Part shown: in pieces, positions 34,840 to 44,829 of the stretch | Numbering within the stretch: position 1 is the stretch's first letter | Layout of the letters: each line of letters begins with the position of its first letter | From: Siphonodentalium dalli | Taxonomy: Eukaryota > Mollusca > Scaphopoda > Gadilida > Siphonodentaliidae | Length of the DNA stretch: 64,000 nt | Direction: 5' to 3' | Assembly (NCBI GenBank): GCA_032622095.1 | Contig: CP136066.1 | Location: 207,474,978 to 207,538,977 of the forward strand | Notes under the pieces: generated by a model | Databases searched by the model: none | What the model was told of the DNA's origin: nothing | The model's input: the letters and a program-made list of their open reading frames with translations, nothing else | Translations under genes and position numbers: made by a program

Positions 34840-35515
34840 CACTTATTTTAATACTCAGAAAATAGATATAATAACAAGCGCTCACTCCTGACAATTCATC
34901 AGTTCTTAACATGGGGATACAAACAGGTCGAACACTGATGGAAGTGTCAATGACACTGCAGCTCAACTTGGAAAATGGGATCATGCCATATATTACAGTC
35001 CATAGAGCGATAGAGAACTCGGACAATGTATATGTTTATGTAACTAGAGGTTACCCTGAAGATGCATAAACAGTTTGGGATTAAAAGGAAGAAAAACTTT
35101 GGCTGCAGGGAGTGCCAAAGGATTCAGTAATACTAATAGAAAGAGTAAAATATGAGATGGCTCCCATCTGCAGGTCATCCCAAAGATCCATATGAAGTTT
35201 GGTGATGATCGGATGAGGGAGTTGGCCTCTTGGGTGCGCAGAATGATGTAGTCAAAAGAGTAAAATCCCAGATGGCACTTGACAGCCATGTTTTTCAGTG
35301 AAATAAGGAAATTTGATGGCTCCAATCTGGTGTTCACCCAAAAGATCCATATAAAGTTTAGTTATGAAAGAGTAAAATCCAAGATGGCTGCCAGCAGCCA
35401 TGTTTTTCATCCAAAAATTTTAAAATTCGAGAGCTCTTATCTAGAGGTGATCCTGAATATGCCAGTAAATTTTCAAAACAATTCTCCAACGAGAGGCCAA
35501 TCACGATCGGCAGAT
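34840..35515 (+). repeat. AAGATGGC-type diverged repeat, first locus
   Basis: Contains GTGTCAATGACACTGCAGCT (an opening segment also present at 41970) and then units with CCAAGATGGCTGCCAGCAGC, CATGTTTTTCA, GATCCATATGAAGTTTGGTG and GATGATCGGATGAGGGA. It is the same family as the 41.0-42.8 kb array. Confidence 0.8.
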
Positions 35516-36302
35516 GTTTAACCCAACTTGACGATACCGATTAGCTATTTTAATAAACCCTTACACCAACCTTTTCATGAGTGCAAAAGTTTCAACAAGT
35601 CACACCTTACTATTAAGGTCACAAGTGGAATGAGACTTATTGGGCACCTTGCTCACATAAACACAATAGCAACACGGATGTGGCATTCAATTTCAACCTA
35701 TTAGGTCACTCCAACACAGATATGTCTTATACAGTGATAAAGCTAATTAAGCTCAATCCATAGTCAGAGAGAAGCACCATAGCAGTTAAAGACAAAATAG
35801 TTAAGACATTAAGTAGATAAACATCATAGCAACTCCATTTATTTGCTTATTACATTGGAATGTGAGACAAAACATATTTATATGTTTGTTTTTATTATTG
35901 TTATTTTTTGTGTTAGCTGCATATTAAAAATTCATGGGATCATTTAGATGGTAGAAAAGGGTTAATATTTCCAATTCAAAAACCAATCAATACCTGAACA
36001 ACTATATAATTGAGGGATGTATAGACCTGGATATAAAATGATTGGATATAAAATGTTTTAATGCAGAATTTTCAGATAGCTAGAGGTAGGATATGAGATT
36101 GGTCAGATTGAAAATATTAGATTCATTACATTGGATAGCATACTGTATGACTATGTAATGGGGTGGGTTAATTTTCTTCTAAGCTGATCATTGGAAAGAT
36201 ATAATGTATGTAAACAGCGGAAATATAATTAAAGTTATGGTTAATATTATCAAAACAATTCAATCGATACCAAAATCTATACAGGTGAAGAATGTGTCAT
36301 CA
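35516..36302. other. Gene-free stretch
   Basis: No exon or element could be supported; AT-rich. Confidence 0.4.
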
Positions 36303-36306
36303 TTAA

Positions 36307-36786
36307 AGGTACTCAACCCGTAAAGAGGGTCCCCATCTCAACAGATTCCAACAACAACAATCCGATCAGAGGGTCCTATATTACTATTTCTTTGGCTTTG
36401 GGGGTAAAAAATATTTGATTCGAGTCGAGGAACCCATCAAACAAAGCTCAGAGTCATTAGATATTGATTTTTGAAAATTCTTATGTTCTCGAGATGAGTA
36501 CTTATAACTGCCGTCAATTTGGTAACATGCTCGAGATTTTACGCCAAAATTCTATTCAAACAGACAAGGATGGATAACTCTATAATCAAGTGGGTAATAA
36601 TAACGAATTTTTTACTATCTTCTGGGCCAGAAAGAATTCCCGATAATGAAAAATAATAGATTTCTAAAATCGATATCTAACAAATCTGAGCTTTGATGGG
36701 TGACTTCCTCGACTCGAATCAAATATTTTTGACCCCCGAAGCCATTGAAATAGTAATTGAGAGGAGTTTTATCGGGTTGAGTACCT
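36307..36786. mobile_element. piggyBac-like MITE, family D
   Basis: TTAA (36303-36306) then AGGTACTCAACCCG; the right end is CGGGTTGAGTACCT then TTAA (36787-36790). Arms extend far inward: ATATTTGATTCGAGTCGAGG pairs with CCTCGACTCGAATCAAATAT. A diverged relative is at 47785-48160. Confidence 0.88.
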
Positions 36787-36790
36787 TTAA

Positions 36791-37140
36791 CATGGATGCA
36801 ATTATTTATATAGTGATCGTGTGAAAAATACTTAGTTATCACATTGTATCAATAGGATTGGAGGAGGATATTAATATTTTTAAGCAAATAAACCATATGA
36901 CCCTCACTATGCAGGTTAGTGTGTGTTATCATAAACTATGCCAAGAACTATAAACATAATCAATGGAAATATTTGAGTTATGAAATCGTATAGAATGGGG
37001 TTAATCTTACCCAAACTAATGAACTGATAAACACAAAAAGTCTATAAAAAGCATGTCATTGGATTTAGAAACCCATACAATAAGTCAGTCTCTAATGTCA
37101 TGAACCTGCTTCAACAAAGGGGTTAACTTAATATTGCACG
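36791..37140. other. Gene-free stretch
   Basis: AT-rich sequence between the family D MITE and the alternating array. Nothing supported. Confidence 0.4.
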
Positions 37141-40100
37141 CCGAGCCGATTTCGATGAAACTTGGTATGTGGGGGTACTTTCAGCCGGGGAGTGGCATGG
37201 GCCTGTTAATTTGCCTGTGCGACGTGACCTTGACCTTGAAATTGGGTCATTTCAATGTCAAACGCCCGAGTATCACGGGATTTCGATGAAAATTAGTGTC
37301 TGGGGATACTTTCGTATGGGGAGTGTCGTAAGCCTATCCGTTTGCCCGTGCGACGTGACATTGACCTTGAAATCGGGTCAATTCAAGGTCAAATCGCGAA
37401 TTTTGATGGGATTTCGACGAAATTTGATACGTGGGGTTACTTTTGTCCACTGAGTGTTTTGGACGGGTCGAGTCGTGACCCCGACCTGACCTTGACCTTC
37501 AAAATGATCAAATCGGGTAAAACCGGATGGATTTCGATGGGTACTTCTGTCGGGTACTTTTGTCCGGGCAGTGTTTTGGACGATTCAAATCGTGACCCCA
37601 CCTCACCTTGACCTTCAAAATGGACATTTCAAGGTCAAATCACGCAATTCGCCGAAAAGCAGAGGGGAAACAGCCCGGACGAAGACCTGACAATTCAAGG
37701 TCAATTCGCCGAAAAACAGAGGGGAAACAGCCCGGACGAAGTCGGGTCCACCTGCTAGTGTCATATATATTTTGAAGACCTCTGTCTGTCTGTCTGTATG
37801 TCTGTATGTATGTCATTTATCCAAATCTACGATTCTCGACCGATCGGGACGAAACTTGGTACGTGTGTGTAGTTTGACCAGGCGGTCGTCAACGTCGTAT
37901 TGGCGAGACCGTGCGGCGCCCGCTTCGCGCATGCGCAGACGAGATCTCGGAAACGGGTGGAGCTATCGACTTGAAACTTGCTATGTGAATGTATCTTGCC
38001 CCGGATACGAATTTTTATCGGGTCGCCGAGCCCGTGCGACGCCAGCTTCGCGCATGCGCAGACCAGATCTCGGAAACAGGTGGAGCTATCGACTTGAAAT
38101 TTGGTATGTGAATGTATCTTGCCCCGGATACGAATTTTATCGGGTCGCCGAGCCCGTGTGACGCCAGCTTCGCGCAGACCAGATCTCGGAAACGGGTGGA
38201 GGTATCGACTTGAAATTTGGTATGTGAATGTATCTTGCCCCGATACGAATTTTATCGGGTCGCCGAGCCCGTGCGACGCCAGCTTCGCGCAGACCAGATC
38301 TCGGAAACGGGTAGAGTTATCGACTTGAAATTTGGTTTTTGAATAGCCCAGACAACGTCGGGCTCATCGGCTAGTCTATTATATATTTTGGAAGATCTGT
38401 GTGTGTGTGTGTTCGCAATGAACTTGAAAACGGCCGACCCGATTTCGACGAAACTTGGTATGTGGGGGTACTTTCAGCCGGGGAGTGACATAGGCATATT
38501 AATTTGCTCGTGCGATGTGACCTTGAAATCGGGTTATTTCAAGGTCAAACGCCCGAATATCACGGGATTTCAATGAAACTTGGCATGTGGGGTTACTTTT
38601 GGCCGGGGAGTTGCATATGCCTATTAATTTGCCAGTGCGATGTGACCTTGAAAGCGGGTCATTTCAAGGTCATCGCCCGAGTATCACGGGATTTCAATGA
38701 AAATTAGTGTCTAGGGATACTTTCGTATGGGGAGTCTCATAAGCCTATTCATTTGCCCGTGCGACGTGACATTGACCTTGAAATCCGGTCAATTCAAGGT
38801 CAAGTCGCGAATGTTTATGGGATTTCGACGAAAATGATACTTAGGGTTACTTTCGTCCACTGAGTGTTTTGGACGGGTCAAATCATGACCCCGACCTGAC
38901 CTTGACCTTAAAAATGATCAATTCAAGGTCAAATCGGGTAAAACCGGATGGATTTCCACGGGTACTTTTGTCCGGGCAGTGTTTTGGACGGGTCAAATCG
39001 TGACCCCCACCTGACCTTGGCCTTCAAAATGGACAATTCAAGGTCAAATCGCCGAAAAGCAGAGAGGAAACAGCCCGGACGAAGTCGGGTCCACCTGCTA
39101 GTCTCATATATATTTTGAAGACCTCTGTTTGTCTGTCTGTCTGTATGTCTGTCATTGATACAAATCTACGATTCTCGACCGATCGGGACGAAACTTGATA
39201 CGTGTGTGTAGTTTAACCAGGCGGTCAACGTTGTCGTATTGGCGAGCCCGTTCGGCGCCCGCTTCGCGCATGCGCAGACGAGATCTCGGAAACGGGTGGA
39301 GCTATCGACTTGAAATTTGGTATGTGAATGTATCTTTCCCCGGATACGAAGTTTATCGGGTCGCCGAACCCGTGCGACGCCAGCTTCGCGCATGCGCAGA
39401 CGAGATCTCGGAAACGGGTGGAGCTATCGACTTGAAATTTGGTATGTGAATTTATTATATACTTGCCCATGAATTATAAGGTTTTAGCAGTGAGATATAA
39501 ATGATATCCCACTAGTGAGATATAAGTGATATCCCACTGGTGAAATTTCTGATGTATTGACATTCATTGGGGGCCATAGGCAAGTAATTAAAGTATATAA
39601 TAAACAGAATATCCACACTTTTTCAGTAGATATGGGTTAAATCTCATTCGTGATGACAAAACATTTGAATTTCCACTCGTGGCTAAAGCCACTCGTGGAA
39701 ATTCAATGTGTTGTCATCACTCATGAGATATAACCCATATCCACTGAAAAAGTGTGGATATCCTCTATGTATCTTGCCCCGCATACAAATTTTATCGGGT
39801 CGCCTAGCCCATGCGACGCCAGCTTCGCGCATGCGCAGACCAGATCTCGGAAACGGGTGGAACAATCGACTTGAAATTTGCTATGTGAATGTATCTTGCC
39901 CCGGATACGAATTTTATCGGGTAGCCGATCCCGTGCGACGCCAGCTTCGCGCATGCGCAGACCAGATCTCGGAAACGGGTGGAGCTATCGACTTGAAATT
40001 TGGTTTTTGAATAGCCCGGACGTCGGGCTCATCGGCTAATCTATTATATATTTTGGAAGATCTGTGTGTGTGTGATCGCGATGAACTCGAAAACGGCCAA

Positions 40101-40815
40101 GCCGATTTCGATGAAACTTGGTATGTGGGGGTGTTTTCGGCCGGGAAGTGGCATAGGCATATTAATTTGTTCGTGCGATGTGACCTTGAAATCGGGTTAT
40201 TTCAAGGTCAAACGCCCGAATATCACGGGATTTCGATGAAACTTGGTATGTGGGGTTACTTTCGGACGGGGAGTGGCATAGGCCTATTAATTTGCCTGTG
40301 CGACATGACCTTGACATAGGGTCATTTCAAGGTCAAACGCCCGAATATCACAGGAATTTTGATGAAAAAATTAGTGTCTAGGGATACTTTCGTATGGAGA
40401 GTCTCATCTCATAAGCCTATTCATTTGCCGTGCGACGTGACCTTGAAATCGGGTAAATTCAAGGTCAAATCGCGAATTTTGATGGAATTTCCACGAAATT
40501 TGATACATAGGGTTACTTTTGTCCACTAAGTGTTTTGGACTGGTCAAATCGTGACCCCGACCTTCAAAATGATCAATTTAAGGTCAAATCGGGTAAAACC
40601 GGATGGATTTCGACGGGTACTTTTGTCCGGGCAGTGTTTTGTCCGGGTCAAATCGTGACCCCACCTTACCTTGACCTTCAAAATGGACAATTCAAGGTCA
40701 AATCGCGCAATTCGCAGAAAAGCAGAGGGGAATGGACAATTCAAGGTCAAATCGCGCAATTCGCCGAAAAGCAGAGGGGAAACAGCCCGGACGAAGTCGG
40801 GTCCACCTTCTAGTA
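37141..40815 (-). repeat. Alternating array of two repeat types (1-2-1-2-1)
   Basis: Type-1 blocks (37141-37755, 38400-39105, 40060-40812) are built from GTGACCTTGAMCTTGAAAT, TTCAAGGTCAAA and ACGGGATTTCGATGAAA units and end AGCCCGGACGAAGTCGGGTC then CACCTGCTAG. Type-2 blocks (37770-38375, 39110-39450, 39770-40035) are the 122-bp minisatellite (complement of the 28-30 kb arrays) and end CGGGCTCATCGGCTAGTCTA. Each join is a CTAG-containing motif followed by ATATATTTTGRAGA and a (TCTG)n or (GT)n run. The same two types therefore alternate with a spacing near 1.3-1.65 kb. Confidence 0.88.
39460..39765. mobile_element. Palindromic insertion inside a type-2 block
   Basis: The minisatellite unit is interrupted after TATGTGAATTTATTATATAC. 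The inserted DNA has GTGAGATATAARTGATATCC repeats and, at 39604-39765, a strong hairpin: ATATCCACACTTTTTCAG, then TTTCCACTCGTGGC, pairing with GCCACTCGTGGAAA and CTGAAAAAGTGTGGATAT. The minisatellite resumes at CTATGTATCTTGCCCC, so the insertion postdates the array. Confidence 0.75.
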
Positions 40816-40984
40816 ATTTATAAACCGATCAACCGATCGATATCAAAAACTATACAGGTGAGGAGTGTGTCATCATAAACATGCACATAAAATTTGAACA
40901 CGATCCGATAAAATATATTCGAGTAATCGAATTAGATAGCAAGTGTCTACGGACAGACAGACGGACGACGGATGGTTGATCCGG

Positions 40985-41030
40985 ACATCGGCATTATGTG
41001 TACCATACATGGTATGGGTACACATAATAA
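40985..41030. repeat. Short palindrome after a GGAC-rich repeat end
   Basis: ATTATGTGTACCATAC pairs with GTATGGGTACACATAAT with one bulge, directly after a GGACAGACAGACGGACGACGG run. It marks the end of a dispersed repeat like those at 20.5 and 32.8 kb. Confidence 0.6.
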
Positions 41031-41034
41031 ATAC

Positions 41035-42845
41035 GGACTGCAGGGTTTGCCAATAGATTCAAATTTGAAATCCAAGATGGCTGCTGGCGGCCATGATTTT
41101 TAACGGATTTTGGAACAAACCTGATGACTCCCATCTAGAGGTCACCCCGAAGATCAATATGATGTTTAGAGATGATCGGATGAGGGAGGTGCCCTGTGCC
41201 AAAGGCTATAGTCATACAAAGAGTAAAATCCAAGATGGCCACTGGCGGCCATGTTTTTCAATGAAATTCAGAAAAATGTTATGGTTCCCATCTAGAAGTC
41301 ACCTCGAAGATCCATATGAAGTTTGGTGATTATCGGATAAGGCCTGTGTGCCAAAGGATTTAGTCATGCAAAGAGTAAAATCCAAGATGGCTGCTGGCGG
41401 ACATGTTTTTCATAGAAAACTATTCAAGTTTGATAGCTCACGTTTAGAGGTGATCATAAACAAGCCTGTAAATTTTCAAAACAATTCTCCAATAAATGCG
41501 GGCTGCATGGTGATGGTGGCCAATGGATTCAAATTGAAATCCAAGATGGCTGCACATGGCATGTGTTTTAAACGAATTTCGGAAAAATAATGATGGCTCC
41601 CATCTGGAGGTCACCCGGAAGATCCATATGAATTTTGGTGATGAGAGATGTGACCTGTAGGGTGAGCTAATGGAAATTGTTGAAGGATCACGGACACACA
41701 CATGGACAACGGACACCAACCCATGGAAATAGCTCAAACTTCAAGTTGAGCTAAAAATAGGCAGTGGAGCTATAGACAGTGGTACATTGAGCTTCCCATT
41801 CCAGACAGACGACGATACGTTGGTATTTAATTATTCTTACAATAAATATTCTATTGATTTGACTCCTATTGTCATGTATTTAGTTACTAGAGACTGAAGT
41901 TAACACAGAATGCACTAAATATATTCAGTAGGGTTTATTTATACGGAAACAAAATTAGGTTGAGTCCCAAAATGAAAGTGTCAATGACACTGTAGCTCAA
42001 CTTGGAGAGGAGAATATCATACCTGTACCTAACAGTCAATAGAGATAACTATGTGGAAAGTTCAAATGTTTAAGTCAAACCAGAGGTCAACCCAAAGAGC
42101 CATATGAAGTTTGGGATCAACCGCATGGATGAAAAATGTTGGCTTTAGGGCATGCCTAAGACATGCAACTTTAGACTAAAATATAATGTTTTTAACGGAA
42201 AATCATTCAAATTCGATAGCTCCCATCTGGAGATGTTCAAAAACATGCCTGGAAATTTCTCTGACAAATGCGCACTGCAGAGTTTGCTGATGTCTCCCAT
42301 CTGGAGGTCACAACATTGATCTATATGAAGTTTTGTGACAGCTGATGAGGGATGGTTCTGCAGGGTATGCCAAAGGAATCAGTCACACAAAGAGTAAAAT
42401 AAAATGACTGTCGGCAGCCACATTTAAAAACAAATTCAGAAAAAATTTGACAGCTCTCATCGAGAGTTCACCCTAAAGATTCATAAGAAGTTTGACGGTG
42501 ATCGGATGAGGGATGTGGTTTGTAGGGTGTTCCAAAAGATTAGTTAGTCTGACTCTGACATGAAAAGAATAAAATCCAAGATGGCTGCCGACGGCCACAT
42601 TTTTCATCGAAAATCATTCAAATTCGTAGTTCCCATTTAGAGGTGATCCCAAACATGCCTGTAAAGTTTCAAAACATTTCAAAAATATATATGGGCTCCA
42701 TGGAATTCAAATGTCAAATCCAAGATGGCCACTGGCAGCCGTGTTTTTTTAACAGAATTCGGAAAATATGGTAGACTCCCATCTAGAGGTCACTCTGAGG
42801 ATCCATAGAAAGCTTGGTGAAGATCTGATGAGGGATGTGGCCTTA
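41035..42845 (+). repeat. AAGATGGC-type diverged tandem array
   Basis: Roughly nine to ten degenerate units carry AAATCCAAGATGGCTGCTGG, CATGTTTTTCA, AGGTCACCCYGAAGATCCAT, ATGAAGTTTGGTGATGATCG and GGATGAGGGATGTGG. Spacing varies from about 130 to 220 bp through indels. The array stops about 230 bp beyond the stop codon of KIFBP and could overlap its 3' untranslated region. Confidence 0.85.
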
Positions 42846-42863
42846 CTGTATATAATAAATTAT

Positions 42864-42869
42864 TTTATT
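42864..42869 (-). promoter_or_regulatory. Possible polyadenylation signal for KIFBP
   Basis: AATAAA on the minus strand, about 205 bases past the KIFBP stop codon. The position is reasonable for a 3' end, but the region is AT-rich and the hexamer could be chance. Confidence 0.35.
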
Positions 42870-43074
42870 GTTCACCCGATATGCAAGCCCCCATTCATAC
42901 TAAATGAAAGCTCTCAACAGAAAGATGAATAATTAAAACTCAGAATATTCTAGTACATACTAGTACATGTACATGTCATGTTTTTGCATGGAATTATCAT
43001 TTAATAATTTAAATTTAGCAAGTACATACATTTAACTAAAATACACAATCTATTAATACATATATTATATCTAT

Positions 43075-44829
43075 CTAACCATCTAACTGTATTCTTAACC
43101 TCTCCATCTTCATTGGTAATAACATTACCATTTCTTTACATATACTCAATTCACTACTTACAACATCACAAGCACTATGGTTTTTTTCACAGTAATCTGT
43201 AATGTACTTATAACATTCAACACTTTTTCCAGTATAAGATATTCTTTGTGACACATCTGCAGTTAGAAATTTTCCATACAGTCTGCCCATGCAAAACATA
43301 GCAACAAGAGCAGGTCGCAGGACATCATCACAAAACTGTTCCGGTAAGTCAGGTTTACCACCTTTCAATGAAATCAAAAAAGCATTGTACTGTTCTATAC
43401 TCTGCTTTGCTAACTGGTTAACTTTGTTAGCTGCGTGTGGTGAAGGTGTAACTCCTGCTTGCTCTATTATTGAAATCTTTATATCTAGCATTGCACTGTA
43501 AGTCTCTGCAATTTCAAACATTAACTGACGACACAGCAACAAGTAATGTTGTGAGTTCAGGCCTTTAAGTAGATCCTGCAGCATATCTATGCGCCTTTTT
43601 TGCATTTTGCATTGACGCTCTAGTTCAGGCTCAAAGAATGAAAGAAATTTGTAAGCCTTGCTAACATCCTGGGTTATATTTATATAATCAGAACAGTATC
43701 CATCCAATACATAAAACGACTTTGCCGCCTTCGCCCAGTCTAGGATATTGAGGAAAGTACTTCTTGCTTCTTCATAATCTCTTGTAAATTTCCATCTGAT
43801 TCTATCTTCTTTTGAGGTTACTTCCAAATTGAAAAAAACAGAAGGTTTTGACTCTTCATTTCCACTGCATTTTTTATCAGCGTTATGATCAGGTTCATCC
43901 AGGTGTTCAACTTCTTGCAGCAGATAATCGCGTGAGCATTCCAAAAGAGCTAAACCATATTTGATCCAACAACGACAAAAATCAGCTTTCCTTGTACCTA
44001 GCGTCTCCCTCATGTTATCGTCAATTATTACCATTTTATCTTCTGCTTCCTGAAGCATAAAATCTGCACATGCTAAACAATGCCTTGCTTCTGAAAATTT
44101 ACTAGATGAAACATAATATTGTGAAAGTGTAGCGCAGTTTGTTGCCCAATCCAAGCGATCAAATTCCTCCAAATTGAGTTGTCGTTGAAGAGTTGTTTGA
44201 CAATAGGCCGCAGATTTCTCAGTCATCTCTAATCGCGCATAAACTTGGGCCAAATAATACAAAGTATGTGTATACGACTCCTCAAACTTCCTTTCCCTTG
44301 ATCGCACAAGAAAGTTTCCATCATTATTATCATTATCAAATTCATGTGGTTTTATGTATTCGTCAAAAGAGATTGGCGCTCCACCATACTTTTCTTTGTA
44401 TTCGGTGTACAGCTTTTCTGATTCTTCCAGAAACGTCATGGCCTTGTGGTGTCCATCATCACCACGATTTGTCCATAACAACCCCAGCTGATTCAATATG
44501 TTAATATATGTGTCTGTACCTTCGGTACTGAGCTTGAATTTTTCTAAACTATCAAGACATCTGTTGAGTAACTCTTCACTGGAATGTAATTCTTCCGTTT
44601 CAGAGTAATTGATTGCAATTTTCAAATCGACCGCAACAGAAATCAGTAAGCTGTCACATTCAGATTCGTATTGCTTCAAAGAATCTTTAACTTTTTGCAA
44701 TAGCTCCCTTGCTTTATATCTAGATTTATATGGTTCATCTTCTGGGTCGTTTTTAGTTTCCACTTCATCCAAATTTATAGCCTTTTGCAAGGTTTCTTTT
44801 ACATCAGTCGTGAGATATTTGCTCGCCAT
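43075..44829 (-). CDS. KIFBP: KIF1-binding protein (kinesin-binding TPR protein)
   Basis: KIFBP (KBP, KIAA1279 in human) binds a subset of kinesin motor domains, including KIF1 and KIF15 types, and blocks their microtubule binding; loss in human causes Goldberg-Shprintzen syndrome. The reading frame is 584 codons, near the family's usual length of about 620. Recognisable conserved blocks are EDEPYKSRYKARELL near residue 30, THTLYYLAQVYARLEM near 205, an ARHCLACAD segment near 250, RCWIKYGLALL near 290, ERQCKMQKRRIDMLQDL near 405, DVLRPALVAMFCMGRLYGK near 505, and EMVMLLPMKMERLR at the end. These are TPR-like helices throughout; no signal peptide or membrane segment is present. I chose ATG at 44829: the in-frame codon at 44853 is TTG, a stop lies further upstream, and the chosen ATG has A at -3 and G at +4. 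No intron interrupts the coding region, unlike the multi-exon vertebrate gene. DYNC2LI1 diverges from it to the right. Confidence 0.95.
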   Translation of the reverse strand: MASKYLTTDVKETLQKAINLDEVETKNDPEDEPYKSRYKARELLQKVKDSLKQYESECDSLLISVAVDLKIAINYSETEELHSSEELLNRCLDSLEKFKLSTEGTDTYINILNQLGLLWTNRGDDGHHKAMTFLEESEKLYTEYKEKYGGAPISFDEYIKPHEFDNDNNDGNFLVRSRERKFEESYTHTLYYLAQVYARLEMTEKSAAYCQTTLQRQLNLEEFDRLDWATNCATLSQYYVSSSKFSEARHCLACADFMLQEAEDKMVIIDDNMRETLGTRKADFCRCWIKYGLALLECSRDYLLQEVEHLDEPDHNADKKCSGNEESKPSVFFNLEVTSKEDRIRWKFTRDYEEARSTFLNILDWAKAAKSFYVLDGYCSDYINITQDVSKAYKFLSFFEPELERQCKMQKRRIDMLQDLLKGLNSQHYLLLCRQLMFEIAETYSAMLDIKISIIEQAGVTPSPHAANKVNQLAKQSIEQYNAFLISLKGGKPDLPEQFCDDVLRPALVAMFCMGRLYGKFLTADVSQRISYTGKSVECYKYITDYCEKNHSACDVVSSELSICKEMVMLLPMKMERLRIQLDG

